Part shown: positions 51,924 to 60,045 of the stretch, piece by piece
How the letters are laid out: the number at the start of each line of letters is the position of its first letter
Numbering within the stretch: the stretch's first letter is position 1
Assembly (NCBI GenBank): GCA_004558205.1
Contig: SFDM01000002.1
Coordinates: forward strand, 85,349 to 149,348
DNA from: Pyramidobacter piscolens
GTDB lineage: Bacteria; Synergistota; Synergistia; Synergistales; Dethiosulfovibrionaceae
DNA length: 64,000 nt
Direction of reading: 5' to 3'
The notes under the pieces: model-generated
Seen by the model: only the letters and a program-made list of their open reading frames with translations
What the model was told of the DNA's origin: nothing
Databases searched by the model: none
Made by a program: the position numbers and the translations under genes

Positions 51924-51942
51924 CCTGAAAAACCGTATACAA

Positions 51943-52071
51943 CTACGGCGCGATCTCCAACACATTCAGCAGGTTTAAAAAAGTATAGACAAAGACAGTT
52001 GCCGCACCTAGGTTCAGCAACATCTTAATGATCATCTCATAATTCTTAAAAGAAATAATCATGAAGTCCAT
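51943..52071 (-). CDS. Possible 42-residue membrane peptide
   Basis: A short frame from ATG 52071 to TAG encodes one hydrophobic helix (NYEMIIKMLLNLGAATVFVY, then TFLNLLNVLEIAP). AAGGCGGG lies 9 bases upstream. The frame is bounded by a strong terminator 20 bases after its stop (51892-51923) and by another upstream (52188-52240), which makes an independent small transcript plausible. Function unknown; it may be a small membrane protein or a leader for the carrier gene downstream. Confidence 0.45.
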   Translation of the reverse strand: MDFMIISFKNYEMIIKMLLNLGAATVFVYTFLNLLNVLEIAP

Positions 52072-52187
52072 ACGTATCGCCCGCCTTTTCTAAAAATTTG
52101 ATAGAAAGCTTACGAGGCAAATTGCATTTTGTCAAGGAGTGAATATTAAACGAATAATTTCAGGTTTTTTGCAAAGCAGCAAATAAA

Positions 52188-52240
52188 GGCTCCGCCGTAT
52201 CGCCGCCGCGTGAACAGCGCGGCGGCGATACGGCGGAGCC
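52188..52240 (-). terminator. Very strong hairpin/terminator after the acyl carrier protein gene
   Basis: A 23-bp perfect stem (52188-52210 with 52218-52240) and a 7-base loop, followed on the minus strand by TTTATTT. Confidence 0.85.
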
Positions 52241-52282
52241 CTACAGATCGGCATGACAGCTGAGAGAGACCTTCGGCCTGTT

Positions 52283-52534
52283 CTACCCGGCGACGTCCAG
52301 CCGCGCGCAGGCGTACTCCATGGCCGAACGCACGGTGGTGATCTTTTCCGCGTCGGTATCGGGGATTTCGATGCCGAAGACCTCCTCCAGGTTCATCACG
52401 AACTCCACGATCTCCAGCGAGTCGGCGCCGAAGTCATCGCTGAAGGACGCGTCAAGCGTCACCAGATCCTCCTCCACGTCCAGGGATTCCATAATGATCT
52501 TTTTCAGCTTTCCAAACACTTCCGCCTGCGTCAT
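52283..52534 (-). CDS. acpP: Acyl carrier protein
   Basis: An 83-residue acidic four-helix protein. [20 protein letters not shown] holds the serine (near residue 39) that receives 4'-phosphopantetheine, and [16 protein letters not shown] is the usual third-helix region. GAAAGGG lies close upstream of ATG 52534. No fatty-acid genes adjoin it; its neighbour upstream on the same strand is an RND pump (56-base gap), perhaps co-transcribed. A strong hairpin terminator follows. Whether it is the main fatty-acid ACP or a specialised carrier cannot be told. Confidence 0.93.
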   Translation of the reverse strand: MTQAEVFGKLKKIIMESLDVEEDLVTLDASFSDDFGADSLEIVEFVMNLEEVFGIEIPDTDAEKITTVRSAMEYACARLDVAG

Positions 52535-52590
52535 AGCCCTTTCACCTCGTCATGGGCCGGCAATCGGGGATTTCCGGCCTCTCGATATGC

Positions 52591-55500
52591 TTAATTATCA
52601 CCGGCCGGGCAGGGAACGTGGTATGCCATCGCCGTCAGGACGGGGACCACCACCAGCGTCAAAATGGTGCTGACGGTCAGGCCCGCCATGATCGTCACCG
52701 CCATGGAGGAGAACAGCACGTCCCAGATCAGGGGCACCATGCCGAGCACAGTGGTGACGGCCGACATGGAAACGGGACGCAGGCGGCTGACGCCGGTTTC
52801 GACGATGGCCTCGTAATGGTCGCGGCCGCTCGCGAAATCGCTGGCGACCTGATCGAGCATGACGATGGTGTTCTTGGCGAGCATGCCCACCAGGCTCAGC
52901 AGTCCCAGCAGCGCCAGGAAGCTGAAGGACATGTCCGCCGCCAGCAGGCCGCCGGCGATGCCGATGAGGATCAGCGGCAGAGAGCCGAAGATGATCAGAG
53001 GCTGCTTAAAGCCGTTGAACAGGAAGACCATGATGCCAAACATCAGAAGCAGGCAGGGCAGGAACATGCCGCTGAGCCCACCCATGGCGTCGTTCTGAAG
53101 CTCCTTCTCGCCGCCCCAGGCAAAGCTGTACCCCACAGGCAGCGGCAGAGCTTCGATCTTCGGGCCGATGCGCTTCAGCATGGCGTCGGCGTTCGCCCCC
53201 ATCCGGATATCGCTGGCGACGGTGATCACGCGGCTCCGGTTACGGCTCATGACAATATGGTCCTCGTATTCCACGCCAACGGAGGAAAGCACGGTTCCCA
53301 GAGGAACCGGCGCGTTGGCGCCGGGAGCCCAGACCGGAAAGGAGCTCAGGCGGTCGATCTGATAGCGCTCGTTCGGCGGCACAGCCGCCAGGATGGGCAG
53401 CAGCTTGTCGCCGTCACGGTAGATCCCCACCGGCGCGCCGGTGGTAGCCATGAGAACGGCCTTGTTGATCTGCGGCCGGGTCAGGGCGAGGGTGCGCATC
53501 TGGTCCTTCATCACCCGCGGGCGGATCACCTCCACGGGCTCGCGCCAGTCGATGCGGACAAAGTTATGGTCCCTGTCGGCTTCCATGATCGCCTTCGCCT
53601 GAGCGGCCAGGCCGCGCAGCACCGCGGGATCGGGGCCGTAAAAACGGGCTTCGAGCTTGGGCGTCATGCCGCTGCCCTTGGCGAAAAGCTTGCAGATGCC
53701 TTCCACCGTCAGCATCTCGTCGTGCATGAACCTCTGGGTTTTTTGGATCATGGGGCGGGTGTCGGCGCTCCCTTTCACCTCCACGAGAAGCTGCGAATAG
53801 GCGGTGTTCGGATCGGGAGGCGAATAGGTCAGCATGAAGCGCAGACTGCCGCCGCCGATGAAGGCCGTCACGTTCTTCACTTCCGGCTGCCCGCTCAGGT
53901 ATTTTGCCAGTTCCAGCGTCACCGCCTGCTGGGATTCCAGAGAAGAGCCCTCGGGCTGCCAGAGGTCCACGGTGTAATAGGCGCTGTCCGAGTCGGGGAA
54001 GAAGGACTGGTCGATCTTCGTGAAAGCGAGGATGGAAAGCGCGAACAAGACGCCCACGACCGCCAGGGTCATCGCCCTATGGCGGAGGCAGCCTTCCAGA
54101 AAAGCCTTGTACCACCTGAAAAGAGGGCGGTCGTAGGGGTCCTTCTCCTTCTTGCCCGGTTTGAGCATCAAAGCGCCGAAGACGGGCGTCACCGTGATCG
54201 CCAGCAGCCAGCTGAGCATCATGGAAATGCCCACGACCTGGAAAAGGCTGCGGCAGAACTCGCCCGTGGAGTCCGGCGACAAGCCGATAGGAGCGAAGGC
54301 AAGCACGGCGATGGCCGTCCCCCCCAGCATGGCCCACTTGGCGCCTTCCACGGACTGGGAAGCGGCGTCGGTCAGGTCCATGCCGCGCTCGACGCCCACA
54401 AGCATCCCTTCGGCCACCACGATGGCGTTGTCCACCAGGGAACCGAGGGCGATAATCAGGGCCGCCAGGGACACGACCTGCAGATAGATGCCCGAATACT
54501 CCATAATCGAGAAGGTCCCCGCCACGGTCAGCAGAAGGACACCGCCAATCATCAGCCCCGTCCTCATGCCCATGAAGACCAGAAGCACGCCGACCACGAT
54601 GGCCAGCGACTCCAGCAGGTTGACGATAAAGTCGCCGATCGCCTTGACGACCATGTCAGACTGCATATAGATCTCGTCAAGCTCCATGCCCACGGGACGG
54701 TAGACTTCCAGTTCCCGCAGGCGCTTTTTGACGGCCTCGCCCATGGTGACCACGTTGCCGCCCGAGACCGTGGCGATACCGATGCCGAGGGCCTGCCGTC
54801 CCTGGCTGTACATCAGGAACGACGGCGGCGAGATCTCGTCGCGGCGCACGTCCGCCACTTCCTTCAGACGGATCAGGCGCCCGCCGGCGCCGCCGACCAC
54901 CAGCTCGCCGATATCCTCCACGGACATGATGGACCCCGTGGGCGAAATCCTCACGAAGCGGCGGTCCAGCAGGGTGCTGCCGATGGCGGACAGGGAGTTT
55001 TGCTGGTTGAGGACCGAGAAGATCGCGTCGGTCGAAAGCCCCAGGGAGGCCAGCTTATTGGTCTGGAACTCGACGTAGACGGCCTCCTTCTGGTCGCCGA
55101 TGATCTCCACGCTCGCCACGCCCGGTACCAGGACGATCTGCTTTTTCAGAAAATCGGCGTAGTCCCAGAGCTCCCGCATGGAATAGCCGTCGCCCACAAG
55201 GGCGTAGTACTGGCCGTAGACGTCGCCGAAGTCGTTGTTGATCATGGTCGTGGTCCCCGGGGGCATCTTGACCTGCACGTCGTAGATCTTCTGCCGGAGC
55301 ACGTTCCAGATTTCCGGCAGGTCTTTGGCCGTGTACATGTCCTTGATGTCCACGTAGATGATCGCCGTTCCGGGAGTGGAACGGGAGCGGATCCTCTTGA
55401 CCTCCCCCATGGCCTGAACGGCGTCCTCGACGCGGCTGGTGACCTCCTTTTCAACCTCGTAGGCGCTGGACCCCGGATAGGAAACGGTCACCACCGCCGT

Positions 55501-55641
55501 CTTGATCGTGAACTCGGGGTCCTCCAGCTTTCCCAGCTTAAAGTAAGCCGCCACCCCGGCGACGGCCATGAGCGCGCAGACGAACAGCGTCACAGTCCGG
55601 CGTTTTATACTGGCACGGGCAATATCCAAAACGCACACCAA
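52591..55641 (-). CDS. RND-family efflux pump inner-membrane subunit
   Basis: A 1016-residue, 12-helix proton-driven pump of the AcrB/HAE family with two large periplasmic loops. Internal duplication is visible. In the fourth helix the proton-relay pair reads GSLVDNAIVVAE (near residue 402), with one Asp and one Asn instead of Asp-Asp, as in several non-AcrB RND subgroups; the helix-10 lysine (GMLAKNTIVMLD) is present. The start is TTG 55641 or GTG 55638, with GAGG about 11-14 bases upstream. It follows the membrane fusion protein gene by about 100 bases. No TolC-type channel is in the window. Substrate unknown; drugs, bile acids or lipids are possible. Confidence 0.93.
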   Translation of the reverse strand: MVCVLDIARASIKRRTVTLFVCALMAVAGVAAYFKLGKLEDPEFTIKTAVVTVSYPGSSAYEVEKEVTSRVEDAVQAMGEVKRIRSRSTPGTAIIYVDIKDMYTAKDLPEIWNVLRQKIYDVQVKMPPGTTTMINNDFGDVYGQYYALVGDGYSMRELWDYADFLKKQIVLVPGVASVEIIGDQKEAVYVEFQTNKLASLGLSTDAIFSVLNQQNSLSAIGSTLLDRRFVRISPTGSIMSVEDIGELVVGGAGGRLIRLKEVADVRRDEISPPSFLMYSQGRQALGIGIATVSGGNVVTMGEAVKKRLRELEVYRPVGMELDEIYMQSDMVVKAIGDFIVNLLESLAIVVGVLLVFMGMRTGLMIGGVLLLTVAGTFSIMEYSGIYLQVVSLAALIIALGSLVDNAIVVAEGMLVGVERGMDLTDAASQSVEGAKWAMLGGTAIAVLAFAPIGLSPDSTGEFCRSLFQVVGISMMLSWLLAITVTPVFGALMLKPGKKEKDPYDRPLFRWYKAFLEGCLRHRAMTLAVVGVLFALSILAFTKIDQSFFPDSDSAYYTVDLWQPEGSSLESQQAVTLELAKYLSGQPEVKNVTAFIGGGSLRFMLTYSPPDPNTAYSQLLVEVKGSADTRPMIQKTQRFMHDEMLTVEGICKLFAKGSGMTPKLEARFYGPDPAVLRGLAAQAKAIMEADRDHNFVRIDWREPVEVIRPRVMKDQMRTLALTRPQINKAVLMATTGAPVGIYRDGDKLLPILAAVPPNERYQIDRLSSFPVWAPGANAPVPLGTVLSSVGVEYEDHIVMSRNRSRVITVASDIRMGANADAMLKRIGPKIEALPLPVGYSFAWGGEKELQNDAMGGLSGMFLPCLLLMFGIMVFLFNGFKQPLIIFGSLPLILIGIAGGLLAADMSFSFLALLGLLSLVGMLAKNTIVMLDQVASDFASGRDHYEAIVETGVSRLRPVSMSAVTTVLGMVPLIWDVLFSSMAVTIMAGLTVSTILTLVVVPVLTAMAYHVPCPAGDN

Positions 55642-55738
55642 CTTTCTAAAACCTCGTGGGCGAAATATACAAAAAACTTTCAGCGCGGCTCCGTTTCGTA
55701 CCCCGCCGCGCTGAAAGTCCCTCTTTACCGTTCCGCTT

Positions 55739-56902
55739 TTACTGGGCCTTCATCAGGCGGACCTTCTGCCCCGCCTTCAGAAAATGGACGCCCGCCGTCA
55801 CGATCAGATCCTTCTCGCGCAGGAGAGGGCTCTTCACCTCGATGCGGTCGCCCTTGAACTCGCCGAGCGTCACGGGGATCTTGCCCACCGAGCCGCCGTC
55901 ATAGCGCCACAGGGAGCTGGATCCGTCCGCTTCGGTCAGGATCGCCGAGGCCGGCACGAAGTAGGCCGTTTCTTTCTTCCCGCCCGTGAAATCGATCATC
56001 ACGGTCACGGGCATGCCCGGCAGGATGCGCAGGTCATCGGGCTGATCCATCGTGACGGTCACGGGGAAGGTCTGGGTTCTCGAGTCGGCCTGAGCGCCAA
56101 ACTCCTTCAGGCGGGCTTCAAAGGTCCGCCCGGGGACGGCGTCGAAGGCCGCCCTGATGCGCAGCACCGAGCCGTTCTCCCTGATCAGTTCCTCGGTGCT
56201 CTCGCCTTCCACGGGAGCGCGGGCCACGTCCTTGTCGGGAACGTTGAAGACGATCTCCACGCTTTTCAGGTTCTGAAGGCTGATGATCTCCTGCTTCGCC
56301 GTCACGTCCTGAAAGTTCTCGACCATCCTGTCGGCGATGACGCCGTCAAAGGGGGCGCGCAGTTCCGTGTCCTTCAGGGCGTTTTTCGCCGCGGTCACCT
56401 GCGCTTCCGCCGACTGCAGGGCGGAATGGGCCACGTTCAGCTGGGTTTTGTACTCGTCGTACTGAGCCGCCGCGATCACCTTCTGCTTGTAGAGCTCTTC
56501 GTAGCGTTTGAAGTTGCTCACCGCCTCGTTGTAGCGGGCGCGCGCCTGGCCCTGCACGCTCTGGGCCTGCTCCAGGCGGGTCTTAAAATCGCGGGGGTCG
56601 ATGCGGCCCAGCAGGTCGCCTTTTTTCACGCTGCTGCCCTTCTCGGCGGGCAGCTCCACCAGGGGGCCGGAGACGCGGAAGGACAGGTGCACCCTCTTCG
56701 ACCCTTGGACGGTGCCGAAGTACCGGCGCACCGCGCCTTCGTTCTCCATTCCAAGCTGAACGGTCCTGACGGGACGGACCACCTCGGGCTCGGCTTCCAC
56801 GGCGCGATGGCTGCGGTAATATTCAAGCCCGGCATAGGCGACGCAGATCAAGAGCACGCCGAGAAGCATTTTCAGCAACACGAAACCTGAAAGTTTTTTC
56901 AT
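55739..56902 (-). CDS. RND periplasmic membrane fusion protein (AcrA/HlyD family)
   Basis: A 387-residue adaptor with one N-terminal membrane segment (KLSGFVLLKMLLGVLLI). GSSVKKGDLLGRIDPRDFKT starts the lipoyl half, a coiled-coil hairpin spans about residues 100-175 (RLEQAQSVQGQARARYNEA to AQVTAAKNALKDTELRAPFDG), and beta-barrel and membrane-proximal domains follow (PGMPVTVMIDF). ATG 56902 has AGGAGGAGG 8 bases upstream; a longer frame to 56992 would run through a 16-bp hairpin and is unlikely. It is first in an operon with the RND pump. Confidence 0.92.
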   Translation of the reverse strand: MKKLSGFVLLKMLLGVLLICVAYAGLEYYRSHRAVEAEPEVVRPVRTVQLGMENEGAVRRYFGTVQGSKRVHLSFRVSGPLVELPAEKGSSVKKGDLLGRIDPRDFKTRLEQAQSVQGQARARYNEAVSNFKRYEELYKQKVIAAAQYDEYKTQLNVAHSALQSAEAQVTAAKNALKDTELRAPFDGVIADRMVENFQDVTAKQEIISLQNLKSVEIVFNVPDKDVARAPVEGESTEELIRENGSVLRIRAAFDAVPGRTFEARLKEFGAQADSRTQTFPVTVTMDQPDDLRILPGMPVTVMIDFTGGKKETAYFVPASAILTEADGSSSLWRYDGGSVGKIPVTLGEFKGDRIEVKSPLLREKDLIVTAGVHFLKAGQKVRLMKAQ

Positions 56903-56926
56903 GAAAATTCCTCCTCCTAAATATAG

Positions 56927-56969
56927 CGCGGGCCTTCGCGGCAGCGGCGCAGCGCCGCGAAGGCCCGCG
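56927..56969. promoter_or_regulatory. Hairpin in the leader of the efflux-pump operon
   Basis: A 16-bp perfect stem (56927-56942 with 56954-56969), CGCGGGCCTTCGCGGC pairing across an 11-base loop, about 8 bases before the ribosome-binding site of the fusion-protein gene. No T-tract. It may tune translation or transcription. Confidence 0.5.
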
Positions 56970-57178
56970 ATCAGGTGCGAATAAAGGGACAAACTTTTCC
57001 ATGGTATTTCAATATTTTACCACAAAGCGCCCTCTCTGGCGATGGACGCCGTTATTTCCCCCTTCCGCCTTCGAGCCCGCCCCATCGAGAGACAAGGGCG
57101 GCTCCTGAACCTCGGCGCACGCGCTTGCCCCGGATCATTGCCAAAATAAAAAATTTCTGAAAAGTTTTGCGACAGTTC

Positions 57179-57207
57179 TTGCATTCTAATAAGCTATTTG
57201 TTATAAT
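57179..57207 (+). promoter_or_regulatory. Consensus-like promoter of a non-coding unit
   Basis: TTGCAT (57179-57184), a 17-base spacer and TATAAT (57202-57207). It drives transcription into a region without a normal gene that ends in a terminator at 57381-57419. Confidence 0.7.
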
Positions 57208-57213
57208 CTGTCT

Positions 57214-57419
57214 ACGCAAGATATTCCTCATAGGATATTCAGGCGTGACAAACGAATAGAGTTTTCCCTTTCGTCAAAATGACTGCTCACGGCTCAAAAG
57301 CCGGTAGGAACTATGGCAGATCTCATCGTATTAAAAGGGCGTGTTTATCGTGAATAAACCAACATCGAATTCCTAACGAGAACAAGCCTCACAGAATGCG
57401 TGCAGCGGCTTGTTTTTTT
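57214..57419 (+). ncRNA. Candidate small RNA or structured leader (about 205 nt)
   Basis: A strong promoter (57179-57207) and an intrinsic terminator bracket about 205 bases with no gene of normal size. The terminator is AACAAGCC (57381-57388) paired with GGCTTGTT (57407-57414), followed by T5. Internal structure is visible: CTGC...GCAG closes around CGGCT-CAAA-AGCCG, leaving an asymmetric loop with GTAGGAACTATG. The only open frame is 14 codons (MADLIVLKGRVYRE) with a weak site. It is not 6S, SRP or tmRNA as far as I can see. It could be a trans-acting RNA or an attenuator for the XRE gene that follows 70 bases later. Confidence 0.5.
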
Positions 57420-57486
57420 GCATTCAAAAATCGGCCGGAGTTCGAAAGTTATTTACGAAAAAATAATTGCCTGTGAAAGGGGTACA

Positions 57487-57753
57487 ATGACGACTATGAA
57501 AAAAAGAGTGTCCATCGAAAAAATTTCGTTGAAAGACGCGCCGTCGACGAAGGAAATCATCGAAGAGCTGGCCATGTCGAGAATGAGAAGCCACATGACC
57601 CAGATAGAAGCCGCCCAAGCCAGCGGCCTTTTGCAGCCCGTGATCTCCAAGCTTGAACAGGGCCGGCACGATCCACGCCTGACCACGATCCTGAAAATTC
57701 TGGACGTCTATGGAAAAACGCTGGCCATCGTTCCAAAGGCCGGCGCAAAATAA
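57487..57753 (+). CDS. XRE-family helix-turn-helix regulator
   Basis: An 88-residue protein. Residues of about 33-80 form a Cro/CI-type helix-turn-helix: MTQIEAAQASGLLQPVISKL and EQGRHDPRLTTILKILDVYG. The size and the C-terminal end (LAIVPK) resemble HigA/antitoxin-type regulators, but no toxin gene is adjacent. ATG 57487 follows AAAGGGG by 5 bases. It has its own terminator at 57803-57852. It may be regulated by the structured transcript just upstream. Confidence 0.85.
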   Translation: MTTMKKRVSIEKISLKDAPSTKEIIEELAMSRMRSHMTQIEAAQASGLLQPVISKLEQGRHDPRLTTILKILDVYGKTLAIVPKAGAK

Positions 57754-57802
57754 AATGAACGGCCGCGCGGGAGTCCGCGCACATGTCGTTTTCACAAAAG
57801 GG

Positions 57803-57852
57803 AAAAGAGGAGAGACCCGGTCCCCGCAAGGGATTGTCGTCTCTCCTCTTTT
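57803..57852 (+). terminator. Intrinsic terminator of the XRE gene
   Basis: AAAAGAGGAGAGAC (57803-57816) pairs with GTCTCTCCTCTTTT (57839-57852). Confidence 0.85.
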
Positions 57853-57987
57853 GTCGTCCGAAAAAGGTTCCTCCGCGGGCGGCGGTCAAGGACGCCCGCG
57901 AGGCCGCTCAGGATCAAAAAATTTCAACGCGGATGAGGACTCGCAAAGCTTCCCCGAGTCAAGCCGATGAGCCGGGAAATGAGCTTG

Positions 57988-58060
57988 ATACCATTTTGCA
58001 ATAAAAACGCAAAATGGGTACGGAGGAGACGACCCGAGGGGCATCCACCAAGCGAGTATT
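57988..58060 (-). repeat. Dispersed palindromic repeat, copy 3 (family A, partial)
   Basis: ATACCATTTTGCAATAA starts the element; CCATTTTGC and GCAAAATGG form a small perfect hairpin. CCCGAGGGGCATCCACCAAGC and GAGTATT match the outer half of copies 2 and 4. The other half is missing, so the copy is truncated. The rest of 57853-58249 contains no gene. Confidence 0.6.
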
Positions 58061-58249
58061 AGCATGACGTGCCGTTTCCGTTTTGGCCGATTGTCAAAAA
58101 CCACCCCTTTAAACCGCCCCTTTTTTGTCTTGCTCTCCCCTTGCGCTTTCACGTGACGCCTCAAAAATTGAACGTCCATTTTTGAGGAGAAATCGCGAAA
58201 AAAATCCGCTATCCTTAATGTCTATTCTTAACGATCCGGAGGAAAAAGC

Positions 58250-58921
58250 ATGTTTTTGAAAGAGATTCCGAATTTATATTTCAACCCAGGATGCGCGCTG
58301 CGCCTCTATCGCCCGGAAAACGCGGAAAAGATTTTCGAGTACCTGAGGGGCAATTTTCCCCAAATCCAGATGCACGGCCTTTGCTGCCGCCACGACCCAA
58401 AACTGCCAGCCGGCTCGGTGATCGTCAACGTATGCGCCGGCTGCGACCGGCGATTCAGTTCTCTTTACGAGGGGATCTCGACAATTTCGTTATGGGAAGT
58501 GATCGCCGAACTGGATAATTTTCCATTTCCAACTTATAATGGGGCAGAAATCAGCGTCCACGATCCGTGTCCCGTGCGGAACAAGCCTGCCGTGCACGCA
58601 GCGGTTCGTGACGTTTTGCGGAAAATGAACCTGAAAATCATGGAGGCGGAACAGAACGGCACAAATTCCGTTTGCTGCGGAGACAGCCTCTATCCCAGCT
58701 GTTCTATGGAGAAAATTCACGAGGCGATGAAAAAAAGGGCGGACTCCATGCCCTGCCCCCGCGTGGCGGTATACTGCGTATCCTGTATCAAAGCCATGAA
58801 GATCGGCGGCAAGACGCCCCACCATGTGGCCGACCTCCTTCTGGGGCAGGGGACAGACCCGCAGGACTGCGGCATCCGCAGGTGGCACGATGAATTGGAC
58901 GCCTATATCGAAGCGCATTGA
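58250..58921 (+). CDS. CCG-domain (heterodisulfide-reductase-like cysteine-rich) protein
   Basis: A 223-residue soluble protein with two cysteine-rich repeats: FNPGCALRLY ... CCRHDPKLPAG ... CAGCDRRF, and VHDPCPVRNK ... NSVCCGDSLYPS ... YCVSCIKAM. These are the C-x(n)-C-C-G-x(n)-C-x-x-C motifs of CCG domains found in HdrB, GlpC and LutA, which bind Fe-S clusters and pass electrons. The partner enzyme is not evident. GGAGG lies 9 bases upstream. It is followed 26 bases later by an Ada-like regulator gene on the same strand. Confidence 0.85.
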   Translation: MFLKEIPNLYFNPGCALRLYRPENAEKIFEYLRGNFPQIQMHGLCCRHDPKLPAGSVIVNVCAGCDRRFSSLYEGISTISLWEVIAELDNFPFPTYNGAEISVHDPCPVRNKPAVHAAVRDVLRKMNLKIMEAEQNGTNSVCCGDSLYPSCSMEKIHEAMKKRADSMPCPRVAVYCVSCIKAMKIGGKTPHHVADLLLGQGTDPQDCGIRRWHDELDAYIEAH

Positions 58922-58947
58922 CCGGCGCGGGGAGGAAAAAGCGGCTG

Positions 58948-59508
58948 ATGACGAAGGATGAAATGTATGAAGCGGTGATCAGTAATGACGCGGACTATGA
59001 CGGACTTTTTTTCTATGGCGTGAAATCCACGGGCGTCTTTTGCAGGCCCTCCTGTCCCTCTAAGAAACCGCTCCGCGAAAACCTCTGCTTTTTCCAGAAC
59101 GCCGAAGAGGCGAAGAAGGCCGGCTTTCGCCCGTGCAAGCGATGCAGAAGCGACCTTTTGTCCTACCGCCCCATGAAAGAAATCGCCGATCGCGTGAAAA
59201 AGCATCTGGACCAGCTGTATGAGCGTCATACCTCGTGGAGCGCCGAACTGCGCGAGCTGGGACTCTCCCCGCGGCGGGCGGCGGAACTGTTCAAGGAGGC
59301 CTACGGAATGACGCCGAAGGCTTACATGGACCAGCTCAAATTGCAGGAGGCAAAGCGGCTTCTGTCTGAAACGGACCGCAGGGTGATCGACATAGCGGCG
59401 TCCGTCGGCTTTGGCGGGCTCTCGACGTTCAACCGTTTTTTCAAGGAACAAACGGGATTCACCCCGCTTGCCTACCGTAAAACCACAAATAATACTAATT
59501 TGCATTAA
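58948..59508 (+). CDS. AdaA-like regulator: Ada metal-binding domain plus AraC helix-turn-helix
   Basis: A 186-residue protein. The N-terminal 75 residues are the Ada zinc domain (GVKSTGVFCRPSCPSKKP ... FRPCKRCRSD), whose first cysteine accepts methyl groups from DNA phosphotriesters in Ada. The rest is an AraC-type double helix-turn-helix (GLSPRRAAELFKEAYGMTPK, IDIAASVGFGGLSTFNRFFK). No methyltransferase domain follows, as in Bacillus AdaA. ATG 58948 is preferred over TTG 58918 (GGAGG lies 12 bases upstream of it). The last five codons and the stop (TNLH) lie within a dispersed repeat that begins at 59492, so the native C-terminus may have been altered. Confidence 0.85.
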   Translation: MTKDEMYEAVISNDADYDGLFFYGVKSTGVFCRPSCPSKKPLRENLCFFQNAEEAKKAGFRPCKRCRSDLLSYRPMKEIADRVKKHLDQLYERHTSWSAELRELGLSPRRAAELFKEAYGMTPKAYMDQLKLQEAKRLLSETDRRVIDIAASVGFGGLSTFNRFFKEQTGFTPLAYRKTTNNTNLH

Positions 59509-59762
59509 ACATGCTTAATGTCGGACCGAAGATCAAAGTTAAAGGATTTCAACGCAAAGGCTGAAGAGAAAGAACGCAAAGGAAGAACAAAACCTAAATT
59601 ATTGACTAAAAAACGAACTAACATGATGAAAATTTATAAATTTCGTTTGATCTTGCAGTTCTAAAAGTCTTTCAAGGTTTTCCTTTGCGAACCTTTGCGC
59701 CCTTTACGTTGAAATCTTTTGACGTGGCTCTTCGATTTGATATTAAGCATGTCAATGGGAAA
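59492..59762 (+). repeat. Dispersed element C, copy 2
   Basis: 271 bp bounded by perfect 10-bp inverted ends, ATACTAATTT and AAATTAGTAT, with inner inverted repeats ATGCTTAATG ... ATTAAGCAT and the AACGCAAAGG/CTTTGCG blocks. It closely matches the copy at 48835-49121. It overlaps the 3' end of the Ada-like gene and is directly followed by a family A repeat. Confidence 0.8.
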
Positions 59763-59933
59763 TTAGTATAATCCCCTTGCCCAGTAAACGGAAAAACTGG
59801 AACCCAGGACCGCCCCGAGGGGCATTCAGCCGTTTCGGACATACTCGGCCTTCGGCCTGTCCCATGCTCGCTTTGTGGATGCCCCTCGGTCCGCCCCCCG
59901 TACCCATTTTGTATTTCTATTGATAACTAGCAT
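59763..59933 (+). repeat. Dispersed palindromic repeat, copy 4 (family A)
   Basis: Joined to element C. CAGTAAACGG, CCGCCCCGAGGGGCATTCAG, TTTCGGACATACTCGGCC, GTGGATGCCCCTCGG and the end TTGATAACTAGCAT match copy 1 at 7753 in the same orientation. Confidence 0.75.
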
Positions 59934-59951
59934 AAACAACATACGACAGTG

Positions 59952-59998
59952 AAAAGGGGAGTTTCCGCGCATTTGAGCGAGGAACTCCCCTTTTTTCG
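59952..59998. terminator. Bidirectional terminator-like hairpin
   Basis: AAAAGGGGAGTT pairs with AACTCCCCTTTT, with extra pairing (CC/GG, GCG) towards the loop and T6 on the + side. It lies in the 690-base gene-poor stretch between the Ada-like gene and tpsB. Confidence 0.7.
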
Positions 59999-60022
59999 TC
60001 TTTATTCGCCCCTTAAGGGCAT

Positions 60023-60038
60023 TGTTCCACGTGGAACA
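60023..60038. other. parS centromere site, copy 2
   Basis: TGTTCCACGTGGAACA, identical to the site at 37138 and a perfect palindrome matching the ParB-binding consensus. It lies in an intergenic stretch between convergent transcription units. Confidence 0.92.
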
Positions 60039-60045
60039 TTTTTGA

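Noticed and set aside
52552..55857. An 1101-codon open frame on the plus strand
   Set aside because: Antisense shadow of the RND pump gene, with His/Arg/Gln-rich composition unlike a real protein.
57214..57419. c-di-GMP or other known riboswitch
   Set aside because: I looked for the conserved cores of c-di-GMP, T-box, SAM and TPP elements and found no convincing match.
57487..57753. Toxin-antitoxin pair
   Set aside because: Only the XRE-type gene is present; no small toxin frame with a ribosome-binding site lies on either side.
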